Counted from the stretch's first letter, positions 47,639-59,940 are shown. The stretch: DNA of 64,000 nt from Bemisia tabaci (GCF_918797505.1 NC_092797.1:30207372-30271371); one strand, 5' to 3'. A program made the numbers and translations. The notes: generated from the sequence alone by a model not told the origin.

Positions 47639-50600
47639 AATGAAAGTAGCATGTTTAATTAAAAATATGCAAAATTATTCGTAATGAGATACTAAAATCT
47701 TCGTGAAGTAAAAAAAAAAGATTCCTTCCTTCCTCCTAGTTGAATGAATTTCATTCCAGTGGAAGACTCATATTTATGGGAAGATCTGATGATGGAAAAA
47801 TACACCGTGTATCTGACTTTTCACGTGTTCAATTGTCTGAGATCAATGTCACGAACCGAGTGTCTAGGTACAGTCTGAGGTGGGCTAAGCTTTGTTTTTG
47901 GAATCATATTGTTAGCCATTCATCCGAGTTCCTCATTCGTTGAGCGACTAGTGAATTCCTTGACAACAGTCCATCAGCCAATGAGCACAAAACACATCAC
48001 GACTGCAGACCGGGAAATTATCTTGTCTTGGATTAACTAATGGAAAAAAATGCGGCTAGAAATCCCACGCGCGGCCGGTAAAATAGAAGTCTGTTTTTTT
48101 TTTTTTTTTTTTTTTCTTTCTCGGGTTATGCAATATTATGGCGGTAGCGTGGCCTTGATTGTACGTCGGATTTGGACGAACAATAGTCGGAGCGGGGAGA
48201 TGGGCCGCGAGTCACTACGAAAAATATTGAGGTAGGTCTTCGTCATCGCTGGAAGAGTTCTCGTCACGTCGAAACAATAAAAGGTGAATACTTCGCTCGC
48301 GGAGGAGAAGGGGAAAAGCGCACGAAACACGAGATACGACCAGTTAGAAACACACCCCGTGATCGTCGTGTCCGTGTTCGCGCATGCGCTCGAGACGGCT
48401 CAGTGCACCGCGCGCACGCAAACCGTCATAAGGACGAGCATGCGTCCAATAAAGTAGAAAACGAGGAGGGAAAAACTGAAAGAACCAAAGGATGGCAGGA
48501 GAGAACGAGCGAACTTAAATTAGAAGTCCTTGAAGATCCATCATTCGTCGAAGCGGGAGCGATTGTAAATTGACCAAACGATAAAAAAGAGGAAAAAGAA
48601 AACCAAAGAAAAGACAGAGGCGAGGACCGGGCGGGCGGGCGCGGGGTGGAAGATGGGAAAAGCCACGACTTAAGAGGCGAAAAACGCTTAGCCACGCCGG
48701 GGAAGAACTATGCCCTGTTTCGTTGCCTCGTTCCGTCTCGTGACCACCTCCGCCTCGCCAAACTGCGCAGGAAATTCGCGAAATGACACCGCTGACCGAT
48801 TTCCGAGTGACGAGAACTGACCGCAGCGCGGCGAAATCCTTACGCTTCGCGGAATGCGACCGGGTTGCACTGCGCGAGGGCAAGACGGCACGACGGCACG
48901 CCGACGAAAAATAAAGACCATAACCTAGGATAACCATACGTGACTCGCCTCTTAAGCGGCGTAATTAATTAAAAGTTAAAACGGAACAAATGAAACGAAA
49001 AGTGAGAAAAAGAAGAAGGAAGGAGTAGTGTCTGCACAGACACATCGACCCACGACCATCGGCGCACCGCACCGCGCCGCGCCGACCTGCGCATGATATT
49101 CTGCCTGCAGATTTAATGCCATTTTCCATTTACACCTTCTGAATCACGAACCGACGAAAAAAGTGATGGTCCTCTAATGCAGCGTGGGAGGTTACATGCT
49201 TCACTCATGGCAGTTCTTATAGTCTCATTCGCGCCTGTAGCCTTGAAAACAATTTGTCCTTGATTCTTTATCAAGATGGAATTCTACCCCTCTTCGTCTT
49301 CCACCCTTCAAAACGAGGAAGACGTTACTTTGCGTATAGTGAGCGAAGTAAACAGACTAACAGTAACGCTCCATTAGATCTTCCATAAGTGACGCATTTG
49401 GGAAGAGGTGTGGTATGTACGGTAAAGTACTATGGTCATGGAAGGTCACAAAGGGGTAGAAGGAAAGAGTCGCAGTGGGAATGGCGGAACCATGATGCCC
49501 GACTATAATAGCAAAATCTCTTATTTAAAAAGATAAATTCTATTTAAAAAAATAAATACTCTAGGGAATTGGGAGGTCGATTAGAGCGTGAACATTCACT
49601 TTCTTACTGCGAACTACGGTTACGTTACATTTGTGTATGTTAAAACGGAGTGGGAAAAAAAACTTCAAGAGGTTGATCTCCGCTCAGAGAAAAGTTTCAT
49701 GCACGGTGAAGTAATAAAATATCTCTGAATTTAAAGACAGTTGACACTCATGTATTCATTCGTTTAATTCTTGCAGTATCGCTAAAAAGACTGTGCACGC
49801 GTGCATTTTCTTCAGGCTACGATTAACGTTGTGCTGAAGTTGGGCCAGTAAGACCACAACTTTCTGCGATCTCTCCATGACTAGTTCCCCTTCATTATTT
49901 TGCCTACGCAACACTGGCGACTGTAGAGCGCGAATAGTTGCATCCGGCGTTACAAAGAACGAAACCCATTTGACAATGGCCTCTCTGCCGTCAACCCAAC
50001 TTACAATCAGCTAAACTTCTCAGTTTTCTTTGGGCAGCTAACTACAAGCAGGTTAAAAAGGGGAAAAAAGAAAGAAAAAAAAAACAAAAAAAGATGAATT
50101 ATAGCTCATTATGTGCGCGAAAATCCTTTGATTAATAGCCTTCTTTCTATACAGAAGCCTTTGAATTCTCACAGCACTCAATTGGAGGCCACATCATGCT
50201 CGAAAAAATGTTGAAACTCTGATTTTTTCATCTCGTGACAGGTGGAGTATGAGAAAAGTTTGCTCAGTATGCGTACAGTGCGTCGCACAGTAAAAAACCG
50301 CTCCCGAGGTTATCTTGGTATGGTGATCCTTTTTTTCTGAACGTGCCTACAAATTTTCCGCGAGTTTCCTCCTTGAACGCTCAATGAAAATTAAACGACC
50401 AAATTGAGCACGGCAAATCAGCGTTTCACGATTCTCTAAATATTTTACTCTATAATACAAAATCATAAGAGTAATGCCTAACGCCTAAAGCGCGAAGCGC
50501 TCTGGGGCATGGGGCCGAGAAGCGGTCAGGGGCGTACCCCCTATAGTTGTGATAATTTAATTTCAGATAAGACTTTGACTGTTCCTTCAGTCGGGAAGAA

Positions 50601-51412
50601 TAATTGTGGGTTGTAACAAAATGAGGGAGATTTTTTGTTTCTCAGATAAACCCAACCCACACTGTTGGAAGGAACTTATCTCAATTCCATGTAAGTAAAT
50701 TTATCAAAAGTTGACGTAATCAGATAGTGATTTTTATTGCGTGGTCTTGAAAGCGGAATTGGCCTCTTAGGAGTTAAAGAGATGGAGCGAATATAAGTTT
50801 TAGGCAGGAACGCCGCGAAAGTCACCCGTAACTCATGGCTGGAGTGTTTTTTGTAGCACTTGCCTAGCGTATGTCCTGACATCGATGCAATTTGCTCGTG
50901 GGCATCCCATTCGAACGCTGAGCGAACTTGGAGGCGTAATTTTTTTCCGAACTGGCATTCCTGCTAATCTTCCTCCGTTTCAAAAGCATGCCTCTCGACA
51001 ACTAAGCCCTTGTGTTCGATCTCGAGTGCTACACTTTTTCTGCACGACTCCTCTGCCAGAGCTCACGACGAAGCTCTCTGCTCCCGCCGAAACTTTCCTC
51101 AAGGTCCATTCAAATTTCAGGCGGGTGAAGAGACCGAGAATCTAAGTTCAAGCTCGTGAACTTGAACTCGATTCACGTGCCTCCTTAAATTCTTAATCCG
51201 CGTTCCACTCTCCACGTCGAACCGGCAGGAACGATACATATACCCATTCCTCTTGTGCTCGACTCACATTTCCGACAGAAATTAGACGTGTTCGATTTTT
51301 CTTTGCTCGTCTTGCCTCACTAATCATATAACGCCTGCCTGAGCAATTCATGATTAAAGTCTGACACTTGACCTCTGAATACCTGAAGGCTAATTTTCGA
51401 CGCAACTTAAAG

Positions 51413-51456
<44 letters not shown>

Positions 51457-52335
51457 AAAAGAACGCGGAATGAAAATATGAAGAAACACGATGGGTTCTG
51501 CTACACTAGGCAATACAAATACCATTCCATGAAGCAAGTACACTTATCATAAAATGGCCTGAGAGCACTTAATAAGACTTTTTTAGCACTGAAAGCATCA
51601 AAACGACGGTCGAATTCATTGCAAAAAGCCACAAGGAAGAATATAACCTGCTATTCAGCAAACGACTGCTTATGAATATGACTAAGAGGACTAGTCTTTT
51701 TACTTGAACAAGGGTCGCAACGTAATAAGATTTATTTCCATCGAAAGCGGCCGGTTAATTTGTCCGCCGTGGACCACCCAAATAAGACAGCGGGAAAGAT
51801 GGGGGGTTCGTCCGAGGCATGAAAGTCAAGAGAACACGCACGTTCGATAGTGCGGCTTTTCCGGGCGAAAATGATTTACAGTCCGCGAAAGGCCAAGTTT
51901 AAATGCGCGACGTGCTAAGTGATTTTCTGTCAGTCAGTCCGTCCATCCACCTCCCTCTAGCGTAACCTACCTGGTTTTCAATCTTTCGGCTTCCTATTTG
52001 CTTTGCCAGCATGAGACATTGTCAGGCTGTGCGGAGAGGCGCCTCGCAATACGGGCGAGCCCTTGAGAAACTGGAAGATATCCGCGCACAATTTGACTGG
52101 CGCGCACGCCGCAAGCTTGCTAAACCGTGCGAAAAATGTGGTTCGCCTCGCGAAAATAAAATGGAAAGTGACCAATTTTTCAGCGTCTCTAGGCAATGGA
52201 GAGCTGGGCTCATTTTGCGCGAAATAAATGAATAATCATTGGACAGAGATAAATGAAGGAATAAGAAATGGACAAAGCACCGCGTCGGCGAACCGCGCCG
52301 AGCCACCGAAGTGAACGCGGCACCACAAGCCGGCA
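47639..52335. other. 4.7-kb spacer with homopolymers
   Basis: T22 lies at 48094-48115 and A39 at 51415-51453. GC- and CpG-rich patches at 48330-48420 and 49050-49090 have no supported exon. Bases 50457-50548 resemble the two ends of the insertion at about 9510-10300 (AATCATAA, GGGGCCGAGAAGCGG). The plus frame 52011-52235 contains CEKCGSP but has no other support. Confidence 0.4.
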
Positions 52336-52400
52336 ACTATCCTTAAAGAACACCGTATGAATATTCGAATGTTGCCAAAACTCTCCCAAGTGAATTTTCA
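52336..52400. mobile_element. Truncated CTGCCG-family fragment
   Basis: CTTAAAGAACACCGTATGAA followed by TTCGAATGTTGCCAAAA matches only the left end of the family. No right end follows. Confidence 0.6.
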
Positions 52401-53484
52401 TTCCTAAGGAAAGCCAGGATTATCTTCCCTTAAAAGTTTGTGAGATACTCTATTTAAAATGCGGAATAGATGTCTGAAAAATAAATCGAAGGAAAATATT
52501 CGCTAGGTATCCGAAAAATTGTTACTATCAGAGGCGATTTAGGAAAATTAAAATGTTCATAGAACATATTTCCTCGATATCGCAGCATAGGGCGCCACCA
52601 AATAATAGAATGTTTCCCATTCTGCTGGAAGAACGATTGAACATTATCTTTTCGGAAGTTTCCTACAATGATAGATGGGGATTTTAGTGTCACAGATTCA
52701 GCGCGCATTTCTAACTGGTAAAAGAAAAGTGCACGTGAAATTCAAGGGTTCTAAAATACTATTTTAAGCCTAAAGTTTCGATAGCTTCATCTGGGTGTCT
52801 CAGAAGAAGCTCGTGACGTCGCGTTAAATGGAGTCTATTTTTTTTACCTCTTTTCCATTTTATTTAGCATGTATTTGAGGTCTAGGGCAGTATTGAAAAA
52901 TAGAAATTTCCTATTTAAAAAGTTAAGCAGCATAGCTGGGGTGTAGATCTCGCATCATACTTTCACTCATTTCGATTAATCTCCGAGTGTTTATATCATC
53001 GCGGGAGCTTCATAGCAGTGTAAAAATTACTTATTGATGCCAAGAAAGTAAACTTGTACCGAGCCAAACTCTCCTCCTTCCTGGGACCATGCATCAGTTT
53101 TACTACCTGAAGCTAGAAATTAGGCTTAAAAGCGTGACGTGGTGATGGAGTAATCGTTGATTAGGAGATAAAACTTGCATACATCAACATTCGTCCTGTA
53201 GCTGCACGCAGGATTTAATGTGCAAATGCATAAAATAGACATATCATTTACTTGAGTCGGGTTCGGGCCCCGCCTCATACATCGTTCACCTTTTGTGGCC
53301 TTCAAAGCGGTGGAAAAAGAAGGAAACTCCAGCCAACGACCTTGTAATGAACTTAAAGCTTACTTTCGTGGTGAATGAACGGCAGAATTAGAATGTTAAT
53401 TCCTGTCGGTCGAATAAGCTATGGTGGAATAAGCTGATTATAATCCGCCAAGCATGAAGACTGGAAGCACTAACAATGTTTCGC

Positions 53485-53523
<39 letters not shown>

Positions 53524-54237
53524 GAACCTCCATGAGAGAACTGCAATTTACAATGAATTCCTTATTGATAATGTGCACTTTTCGGTGACAGCAGTATGGT
53601 ATATCTGGGGATTTTTATCTGCAAAACTTTTCTGAAAAACTACGAGCTTTACTGATTATGGCCTCCAAAGCATTCAGAATTTTTTTTTCAATCTTCTGAT
53701 ATGTTTTTAGCGATGGTCGAACAATTTATGGTACCAATCTGAAATATACGAAAAAATTACATGCATCATTTGTCTTTTTATTAATTTTTTTATTTTGTCG
53801 TATGTAATTTTGAATGACTATTGAATAAAAGTTAAATTTGCGTGTCGGGTTGTCTTTGCATAATTTTCCTAAGTCTAAAAAATAAATGTGTCAAATCGCT
53901 AACAATTTTTTAAAAGTTCTAAAATTTAGTTGGGCTTATGATATTGTCGGCTCCCCTAGCGTATCGTGTTGAAACTCCCGAACCACGCCTCTTGCCCAAC
54001 GACATCTCTTGCCTTGCGACTTCGCAGACTTCCTATCATACTTGATTTTTTAAACAGAGAACTTCGCAATACCAATTCTTAAAAACTTCCGTGATGTTTA
54101 GGTATTCTCTGTGCGAGGCAAATTCTGAGAAAATTTCCAGAAATTATATTGCTTTGTGGTCCTCCAATAAAAATAAAACAGGAGCGGAGATTCTTTAAAC
54201 GCCGCAAACGAGATACGTGGTTTGGTAGTCTCACCGT
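52401..54237. other. Spacer with a 35-T run
   Basis: T35 lies at 53486-53520, possibly the tail of an old minus-strand retroposed sequence, but no body or target duplication was recognised. No gene seen. Confidence 0.4.
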
Positions 54238-54474
54238 CGCACAATTGATTGAGTCAATAGAGAGGTCGGGCAAAATTCGGAAACTTGAAACGCTCATAAC
54301 GCCATTTTTACAAAACTTTGAGGTTCTGAAGGTGGTTTCATTGCTTTTCTCGTGAAATTTCCTACTTCAAACGCTCCTTGAGATTTAAAATGTGACGAAA
54401 TAAACATAAAAATTTGCAGTTTTAGTCAAAAATTTCATATCCGACCTCTCTAATTCACTCGACTCACTGTGCGT
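54238..54474. mobile_element. CAGTGGATCGAG foldback MITE, copy 3
   Basis: TTGAGTCAATAGAGAGGTCGG on the left and CCGACCTCTCTAATTCACTC on the right are inverted. The interior matches copies at 26130 and 27886 (AAAATGTGACGAAATAAACA). The ends are more diverged. Confidence 0.8.
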
Positions 54475-55925
54475 CGGTAAACATTTGCAGGGAGAGCGCG
54501 TGAGCATAAGGCATAATTATTTCCTTCTTTAAATAAATAGACATTTTATATTTCAAAAACTATTAGAAAAGGGAAAACGCTTCTCTTTACTTTCTACTGA
54601 ACTGACAGAGAGCAGTCAAAGGGAGGCGAGAATGTGCTTGGTTATGAAAAAATACCAAGGTGAGTGGAGCACTAGAACAAGATTCTTGACTGAAAATGAA
54701 AGTTGAAGTAGAACGTTCTCTCCGGGTGCCGGGGAACACTGAAAGAGAAGCAACTCTGAAACGTTAATAATACCCGGTTGACTTATGATCGTCGGGCCGG
54801 CACTTTCAGAGTCCTGTAGAACCGCGTCTTCGCTCTTGGGCCATTAATCGGCTTAACACCTTTGCGGCGCATCCTGAAGCCATGAATTTCATTTTAATCG
54901 CGTTTGTCTAATTTATTCTATTTTTTTTGGTCACAAAATTCATTTCCAGGTTAATTTATTCATTTCAGTCCGGGGTTGATCCTAATAGATTTAAAGGCTC
55001 TCGAGGAAAAAAAAGAAGTGGAGAGAATTTTTCACGGCGATTTGGATTCGAAAATCTCATATTTGACCCTTATCCGCGAGGAAATTCCATTTCTGAAAGA
55101 CATTCTAGTATCTCAGGTGTGATAGTTGAGCGAAAATTGGAGGAACTGGTCTCTCTCATGGCTGTCAAGGTCTTTGAAAAAACCTTGACATGTGGTAGAT
55201 AAAAATGTTAACGCACTTAAAAATATGGATTTTATTTGTACTCAAATAATTTCCAATAATTCGTTTTCTTTTGTTTTATTTCCAAAATTAATTCCAACCG
55301 ACGATCTTACTTTCAAGGCCAAGAAAACAAGGTTATTCCTAAAGGTAACTGATGAGAACAAAATCGAAATGGGTTTTTTAAGTTCCATGATTTGCTGGGA
55401 AGCTCTTTGAATAAGTGATAATTTCTGGCTTAAGGGTGGAGCTTTTGGAATTCATTCAGACACGTCGAGATTAACATTCAAACACTGCAGTGCAGAAAAT
55501 GAAAAACTAGCCTCATTTTATGCAAGGGAAATCCCACAAATATCTCTGTTTTTTGACAAACGAATGTGAAACAGTCGACACATGGCTCAGAAGCCTTCAG
55601 ATACAAATAATCGGTAGGCATCGAGTGATAGAGTATAAACTGATGGATGAATATGGAATTCGAACCTACACTTTGGCTTTACTGAGTCATGCGTCAACTT
55701 TTGCCTGATCGTGAGGTCCTCATTAAAATGTAAGTGCAGCGTGTGGTTTTTATTTCTTTATTCTTCGTGCCTGCTTTACCCCTTACCGCCGGCATTAAAA
55801 AATCTGATCAAAAATTATAAGAGAACGCATAAGACTTTGACAGAAACTTTGGCATAAATTTCTCCGTTTTAGAGTCTTAATCCTTAAAGACGCTTGTTTA
55901 CAATGCGCTATCATCCATATTGATT
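54475..55925. other. Spacer without a recognisable gene
   Basis: Plus frames over 54927-55202 and 55520-55708 are short, with no motif or splice pair. No repeats recognised. Confidence 0.4.
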
Positions 55926-55963
55926 CAGTGGCACTGTTCTGGTGATTTTCGTTTTACAAGTTG

Positions 55964-56644
55964 CACTGAAAAAAAATTCTCGGCGTTTTTACCAAGGTCC
56001 GTTGGTACCTTTACCATCTCACTTTTTTTTTACCAATTATTGGTAATGTTACCAAAACAGACGGCGGGCAGATTATTGAAATTGATAGACAAAGCTAGAG
56101 ACAAAGAACACAAAAGGGATATGAGGGAATCCTATTGGCGGAAGCGGAAGGTTGCAATGGACAAAGGCAGTTTTTAATAGACTATAACTAACGGCAACCC
56201 ACGAGAAACCCGACAGTTAGTCCATCATTTTCTTCCTTAGTCTACATGGAACTACACATTTCAACCAATAGCATCGCTCCGTATACTCCCCATGTCATTT
56301 TTGTCTATCGATTTCAATAATCAGCTCGCTGATAAGCTTACCTAAAAACCGGCATTTTTACTGTTTTTTCAGGTAAGAATACCACTTTAATAGGTAATCA
56401 ATTCCTGGTAACTTTGCCATTTTATCTCGGTAATTCTACCACAGTCGATAAAAAATATTGGCGTTTTTACCAAGGTCCAGTAAAATTACCGAGAAAGTTC
56501 AATAATTTTACCGAGATTCTTGGTAAAAGTACCAATTCCATAAATGGTAATTTTACCAAGAAAAAACTGGGATCAAATAGAACCCTGAATTCTTGGTAAT
56601 TTTACCCTTTTCTTAGTAAATACACCGAGATTTTTTTTTCAGTG
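55964..56644. mobile_element. CACTGA-family element with a nested MITE
   Basis: It runs from CACTGAAAAAAAATTCTCGG to TTTTTTTTTCAGTG. The interior is dominated by GGTAA and TTACC words that pair as short palindromes. Without the GCGGGC insertion (56064-56329) it is about 413 bp, equal to the copy at 62797, which is in the opposite orientation. It encodes no protein. Its flanks are the 38-bp duplication instead of a 2-bp TSD. Confidence 0.92.
56064..56329. mobile_element. GCGGGC-family MITE nested in a CACTGA element
   Basis: It runs from GCGGGCAGATTATTGAAATT to ATTTCAATAATCAGCTCGC. The uninterrupted CACTGA copy at 62797-63211 supplies the empty site (CAGACTGGTAAGC on the matching strand). A clean duplication is not resolved at this insertion. 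Confidence 0.88.
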
Positions 56645-56682
56645 CAGTGGCACTGTTCTGGTGATTTTCGTTTTACAAGTTG

Positions 56683-57101
56683 TCGTCATTTCGAGCCCTA
56701 AGAGCTACATAAATCGACGTGTCTACTGTCTACTCTCTCCCTATAAAGGCACTCTAGGACGGACCGGAGAGGAGAGAATGAAGCAGTCGGGAGACGCGGC
56801 GGTCGAGTGTGTGAGCGGGGGCGGGGAACGACGGGAGTAGACTGGATGGAAAAGCTCGCTGTGGCTCGCGCTAGTGGGGAGTTTAAGTGTTTAACACAAG
56901 CGAGTGTTGACCCCAAAAATATAACGTAATCGCTCCGTGCAGTGCCTTACACTACGGATAAAAGCAAACAGGAATTGGGTATTGAGTAAACACGACGACG
57001 GCGCGGCGCAACGAGCGCACTGACCGATGCGACGCTCGCGATCCCAGTCGCTCGTCAAGCGCACCGTCTCCCGTCCACGTTGACGTTGACGACCAGTGTC
57101 C
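56683..57101. other. Spacer without a recognisable gene
   Basis: GC-rich with frames on both strands, none supported. Confidence 0.4.
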
Positions 57102-57105
57102 CGTG

Positions 57106-57359
57106 CTGCCGTGCTAAGGAAGAACGCCGTATGAACCTCCAGGCGTTGCCAAATTTCCCCAAATAAAACATGCATTTTCGACGACAGAAATGCGTGTTTT
57201 TCCTCGAAAATTTTAGACATTTCAGACAAAATTACGAGCAAAATTGTCTGAAAAAATTGAAGAAAAAAATTCACGATCTTCCCAGGAAATTAGGTTTTTA
57301 TTGAAGGAAAATGTGGCAACGTCTGAAGGTTCATACGGCGTTCTTCCTTAGCACGGTAA
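57106..57359. mobile_element. CTGCCG-family MITE, TSD CGTG
   Basis: It starts CTGCCGTGCTAAGGAAGAAC and ends CGTTCTTCCTTAGCACGG followed by TAA. The 4-bp duplication CGTG lies at 57102-57105 and 57360-57363. It is the best preserved copy of this family and a good reference for its 254-bp structure. Confidence 0.94.
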
Positions 57360-57381
57360 CGTGCCAGTGCATGCCGCCGAG

Positions 57382-57788
57382 TAGAGTACCTATATTGAGA
57401 GAGTATGGCCACTGGTGTTACCACCTCTGATTGGCTCGGCCATCTTAGGCTGAATGGAGCCCTTAGGACCCAAAAATGGCGGACGTCATAAATTAATGTA
57501 AGGCAAAAGGACTCAGAATGTAGTTTTCTTTGCTTATCGTAACGAGAAAACTCAAATGCACTATTGCGACTTCTTTAAATATTGTTACTGCTAATCGTGT
57601 GTAATTTTCGAGAAAAATTATCTCGGATGTAGTAAGGTTGGCAGCAAGTGCGGCTGGTGATAACCGTCAAAAGTTGGCAATGACCCCCCTCCCATCCACA
57701 AAAACCAAAACAAAGCAACGCCGTTTTTGGGTCCTAAGCCTCTCCATGGGGCCCGCAGTGGCCATACTCTCTCAATATAGGTACTCTA
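57382..57788. mobile_element. TAGAGTACC hAT-like MITE, TSD CCGCCGAG
   Basis: This is the reverse-orientation copy of 4586-5004, bounded by TAGAGTACCTATATTGAGAG and its complement. The perfect 8-bp duplication CCGCCGAG lies at 57374-57381 and 57789-57796. Only 22 bases separate it from the preceding CTGCCG element. Confidence 0.94.
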
Positions 57789-57878
57789 CCGCCGAGCTAC
57801 ACCAAAACCGCACGTATCCTTACACGTTCCACAATGGAGAGATGCGTTGTTGTTGATAAACACAACGAAATAGGCTCA

Positions 57879-58149
57879 GCAAGGTGATTGTTGAAATTGG
57901 TGGACAAAGCTATAGACAAAGAAGACATAGGGAGTATGGAGGGATCCTATTGGTTGAAATGGGTGGTTCTTATAGACTAAGGGAGAAAACGATGGATTAG
58001 CTATAGGCATTCTCGTGGGTTGCCGTTAGTTGGGGTATTACCCACATCTTTGTCCATTTCAACCACCCTCTTTACCGATAGGATCCCTACTTATCCATTT
58101 TGTCTTCTTTGTCTACAGATCTGTCTATCAATTTAAATAATCTACCCGC
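57879..58149. mobile_element. GCGGGC-family foldback MITE
   Basis: The left end GTGATTGTTGAAATTGGTGG and right end CAATTTAAATAATCTACCCGC are inverted. The middle TGGTTGAAATGGGTGGTTC is uninterrupted. No duplication at the ends. Confidence 0.85.
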
Positions 58150-58492
58150 ATAAGACTTTACCGTGAACTGTCACCCAATCAATTAAAAAAAGTCGGAAAA
58201 AATCGCTCCTTATGGAGGGTATGATCATGGGCGGAAATAGGGGGGCCGCCCCCTCCCCACAATGCTGCTCGGCCCCTTCCAAAAATGTCAAGGACCCAAG
58301 CTATTAAATAACTTTGAGGTTAAAGGCATATGGATTGTAATAAATATGGGCTTAATCTTAATGTAATCGATCAAAGATGTCAGAAAAATGAAAATTACTC
58401 GCAAAGAGAGCAGCTTCCTCCGAGTAAGGAACATGGAATGCAGTTTGACTGTATTCGGTTGTGGTTTTTCGCGCATTTCAGTGCAATACTTG

Positions 58493-58755
58493 AAAGAACG
58501 GACATAAATGTGGTTAAAAATTTTAACTTCCACCGCCGCGCCGACCGCACTGTATTGGCGAAATGCGTGAAGTATTCATGCAGTCTTGTAGGCGCCATGC
58601 GTTTCACGCCGACTACTGCTGACCGCAGTGTGTTTGACGCAATGCGTGAAGTATTCATGCAGTCTTGTAGGCGCTATGCGTTTCAAGCCGACTACTGCTG
58701 ACCGCAGTGTGTTTGACGCAATGCGTGAAGTATTCATGCAGTCTTGTAGGCGCTG
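58493..58755 (+). repeat. Dispersed repeat with three 79-bp units
   Basis: CAGTCTTGTAGGCGC follows TATTCATG at 58580, 58659 and 58738, period exactly 79. The leader ATAAATGTGGTTAAAAATTT and the array match 3385-3660 in the same orientation. Confidence 0.9.
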
Positions 58756-59682
58756 AGCGTTATCGTACAGTAATCGAGGCGATCGGCGCAGAAAGGACAG
58801 AAAGAGTCTCCACTGCTAATTTATAGTTACGGGAGGAAACTATCACGGATTTTCTGGAATTTTCGGTTTGAACATCGTAAATTAGAAATAATAAAATATA
58901 TTTACTATAATTTTTAGCGAATTTAAGTTGTTTATGTTTTTCAACCCTCTTTTCGCTTCAAAGTTGTACTAAACTGTGTTGACTCTTCTCTCATTAGATT
59001 CTCTCCATTTGATCGAACTACCAAACATTCCGTGGCTTAATTTTGTATTCATATTTTACGAATATTATGCCTTGGGGAAAAAAGAAAAACCAGTTGGTTC
59101 AGTCACCTCTAGGGCGGATGTTTTAAACGCACCAGACACATTAAGCACGGTGTATACAGCTGGCGATAACGTAAAAAATACGGTTCCGAGCAAATGCTTG
59201 TAAATATATTTCAAAGTGGAACAATCGCTCCGATAAGCTAAGCGCACATTGACCTTAACCTTTGCTATCTTAAAGGCCTCGAAGCTTCCACCCGTCTTCA
59301 GATCCCAAATTTTAGAGCTACCGAAAGAAAATTCCGTTCGTCTAGGAATTATATGTCTTACACGCTCACCAGAAATTGTGGGCGATATTCATTTTATTCA
59401 CGCGCGTCTCTGCTCACCTGCTGTTACGTCATCACGGCTAAGGTATGATTCAATCCGCGGTCACACATCATCATTGCCTTCGCAATGTAGACTAGAGCGC
59501 AGTTTCAACGTCATCGCAATGAGAAGGAGAGGCTATCAAAATTTGTATATTTTCTACGCCATCTCCGACATTCGGTGTTAGTGCAGGATCATTTAAAAAA
59601 AAAAAAAAAAAATTGAGCGGGAATAAAAAAAAGTAGGTAGAAAGTCGTCTGTGTACAAAACTGCCGGCTTGAAAGGATGAGA
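58756..59682. other. Spacer without a recognisable gene
   Basis: Open frames over about 58976-59250 occur on both strands and neither is supported. A run of A lies near 59594-59612. Confidence 0.4.
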
Positions 59683-59686
59683 AGTA

Positions 59687-59940
59687 CTGCCATGGTGAGG
59701 AAAAGCGTTGTACGAACATTTCAATGTTGCTATATTAACTCAGTTAAAATTTATTTTGGAAGAAAGTAATGCATATTTTTCCTTAAAATTTTCAGAAATT
59801 TCAGATTAAATTTCGAACAACATAGTCTGAAAATTCGGAAGAAAAAACAATATTTACAAATGTGTCCAAAATTCGTGATTAGTCGAAGGAAATTTGGCCA
59901 CGTCTGAAGGTTCATACGGCGTTCTTCTTTAGCAGGGCAA
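59687..59940. mobile_element. CTGCCG-family MITE, TSD AGTA
   Basis: It starts CTGCCATGGTGAGGAAAAGC and ends CGTTCTTCTTTAGCAGGGCAA. The 4-bp duplication AGTA lies at 59683-59686 and 59941-59944. Confidence 0.92.

Larger units (their letters stand above)
55926..56682 (+). repeat. 38-bp direct duplication flanking a MITE
   Basis: Bases 55926-55963 and 56645-56682 are identical. Both start CAGTGGCACTGTTCTGGTG and end TTTTACAAGTTG. They immediately flank the CACTGA element at 55964-56644, and the left copy also starts with CAGTG, the element's terminal word. Confidence 0.95.

Noticed and set aside
52011..52235. Plus-strand frame containing CEKCGSP, possibly a zinc-binding knuckle
   Set aside because: Only one cysteine pair, a GC-rich context, and an equally open minus-strand frame.
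53190..53290. tRNA-like words: TAGCTGCACGCAGG followed by GGGTTCGGGCCCC, as in a SINE promoter
   Set aside because: Spacing and the A-box match are poor, no cloverleaf folds by eye, and no A-rich tail or target duplication follows.
51415..53520. A39 at 51415 and T35 at 53486 as tails of one retrotransposon
   Set aside because: No reverse transcriptase, no target duplication and no body linking the two runs. They are more likely independent homopolymers.
55620..55690. B-box-like GGTTCGAATTCC on the minus strand
   Set aside because: The stem does not pair around the loop and there is no A box at a proper distance.
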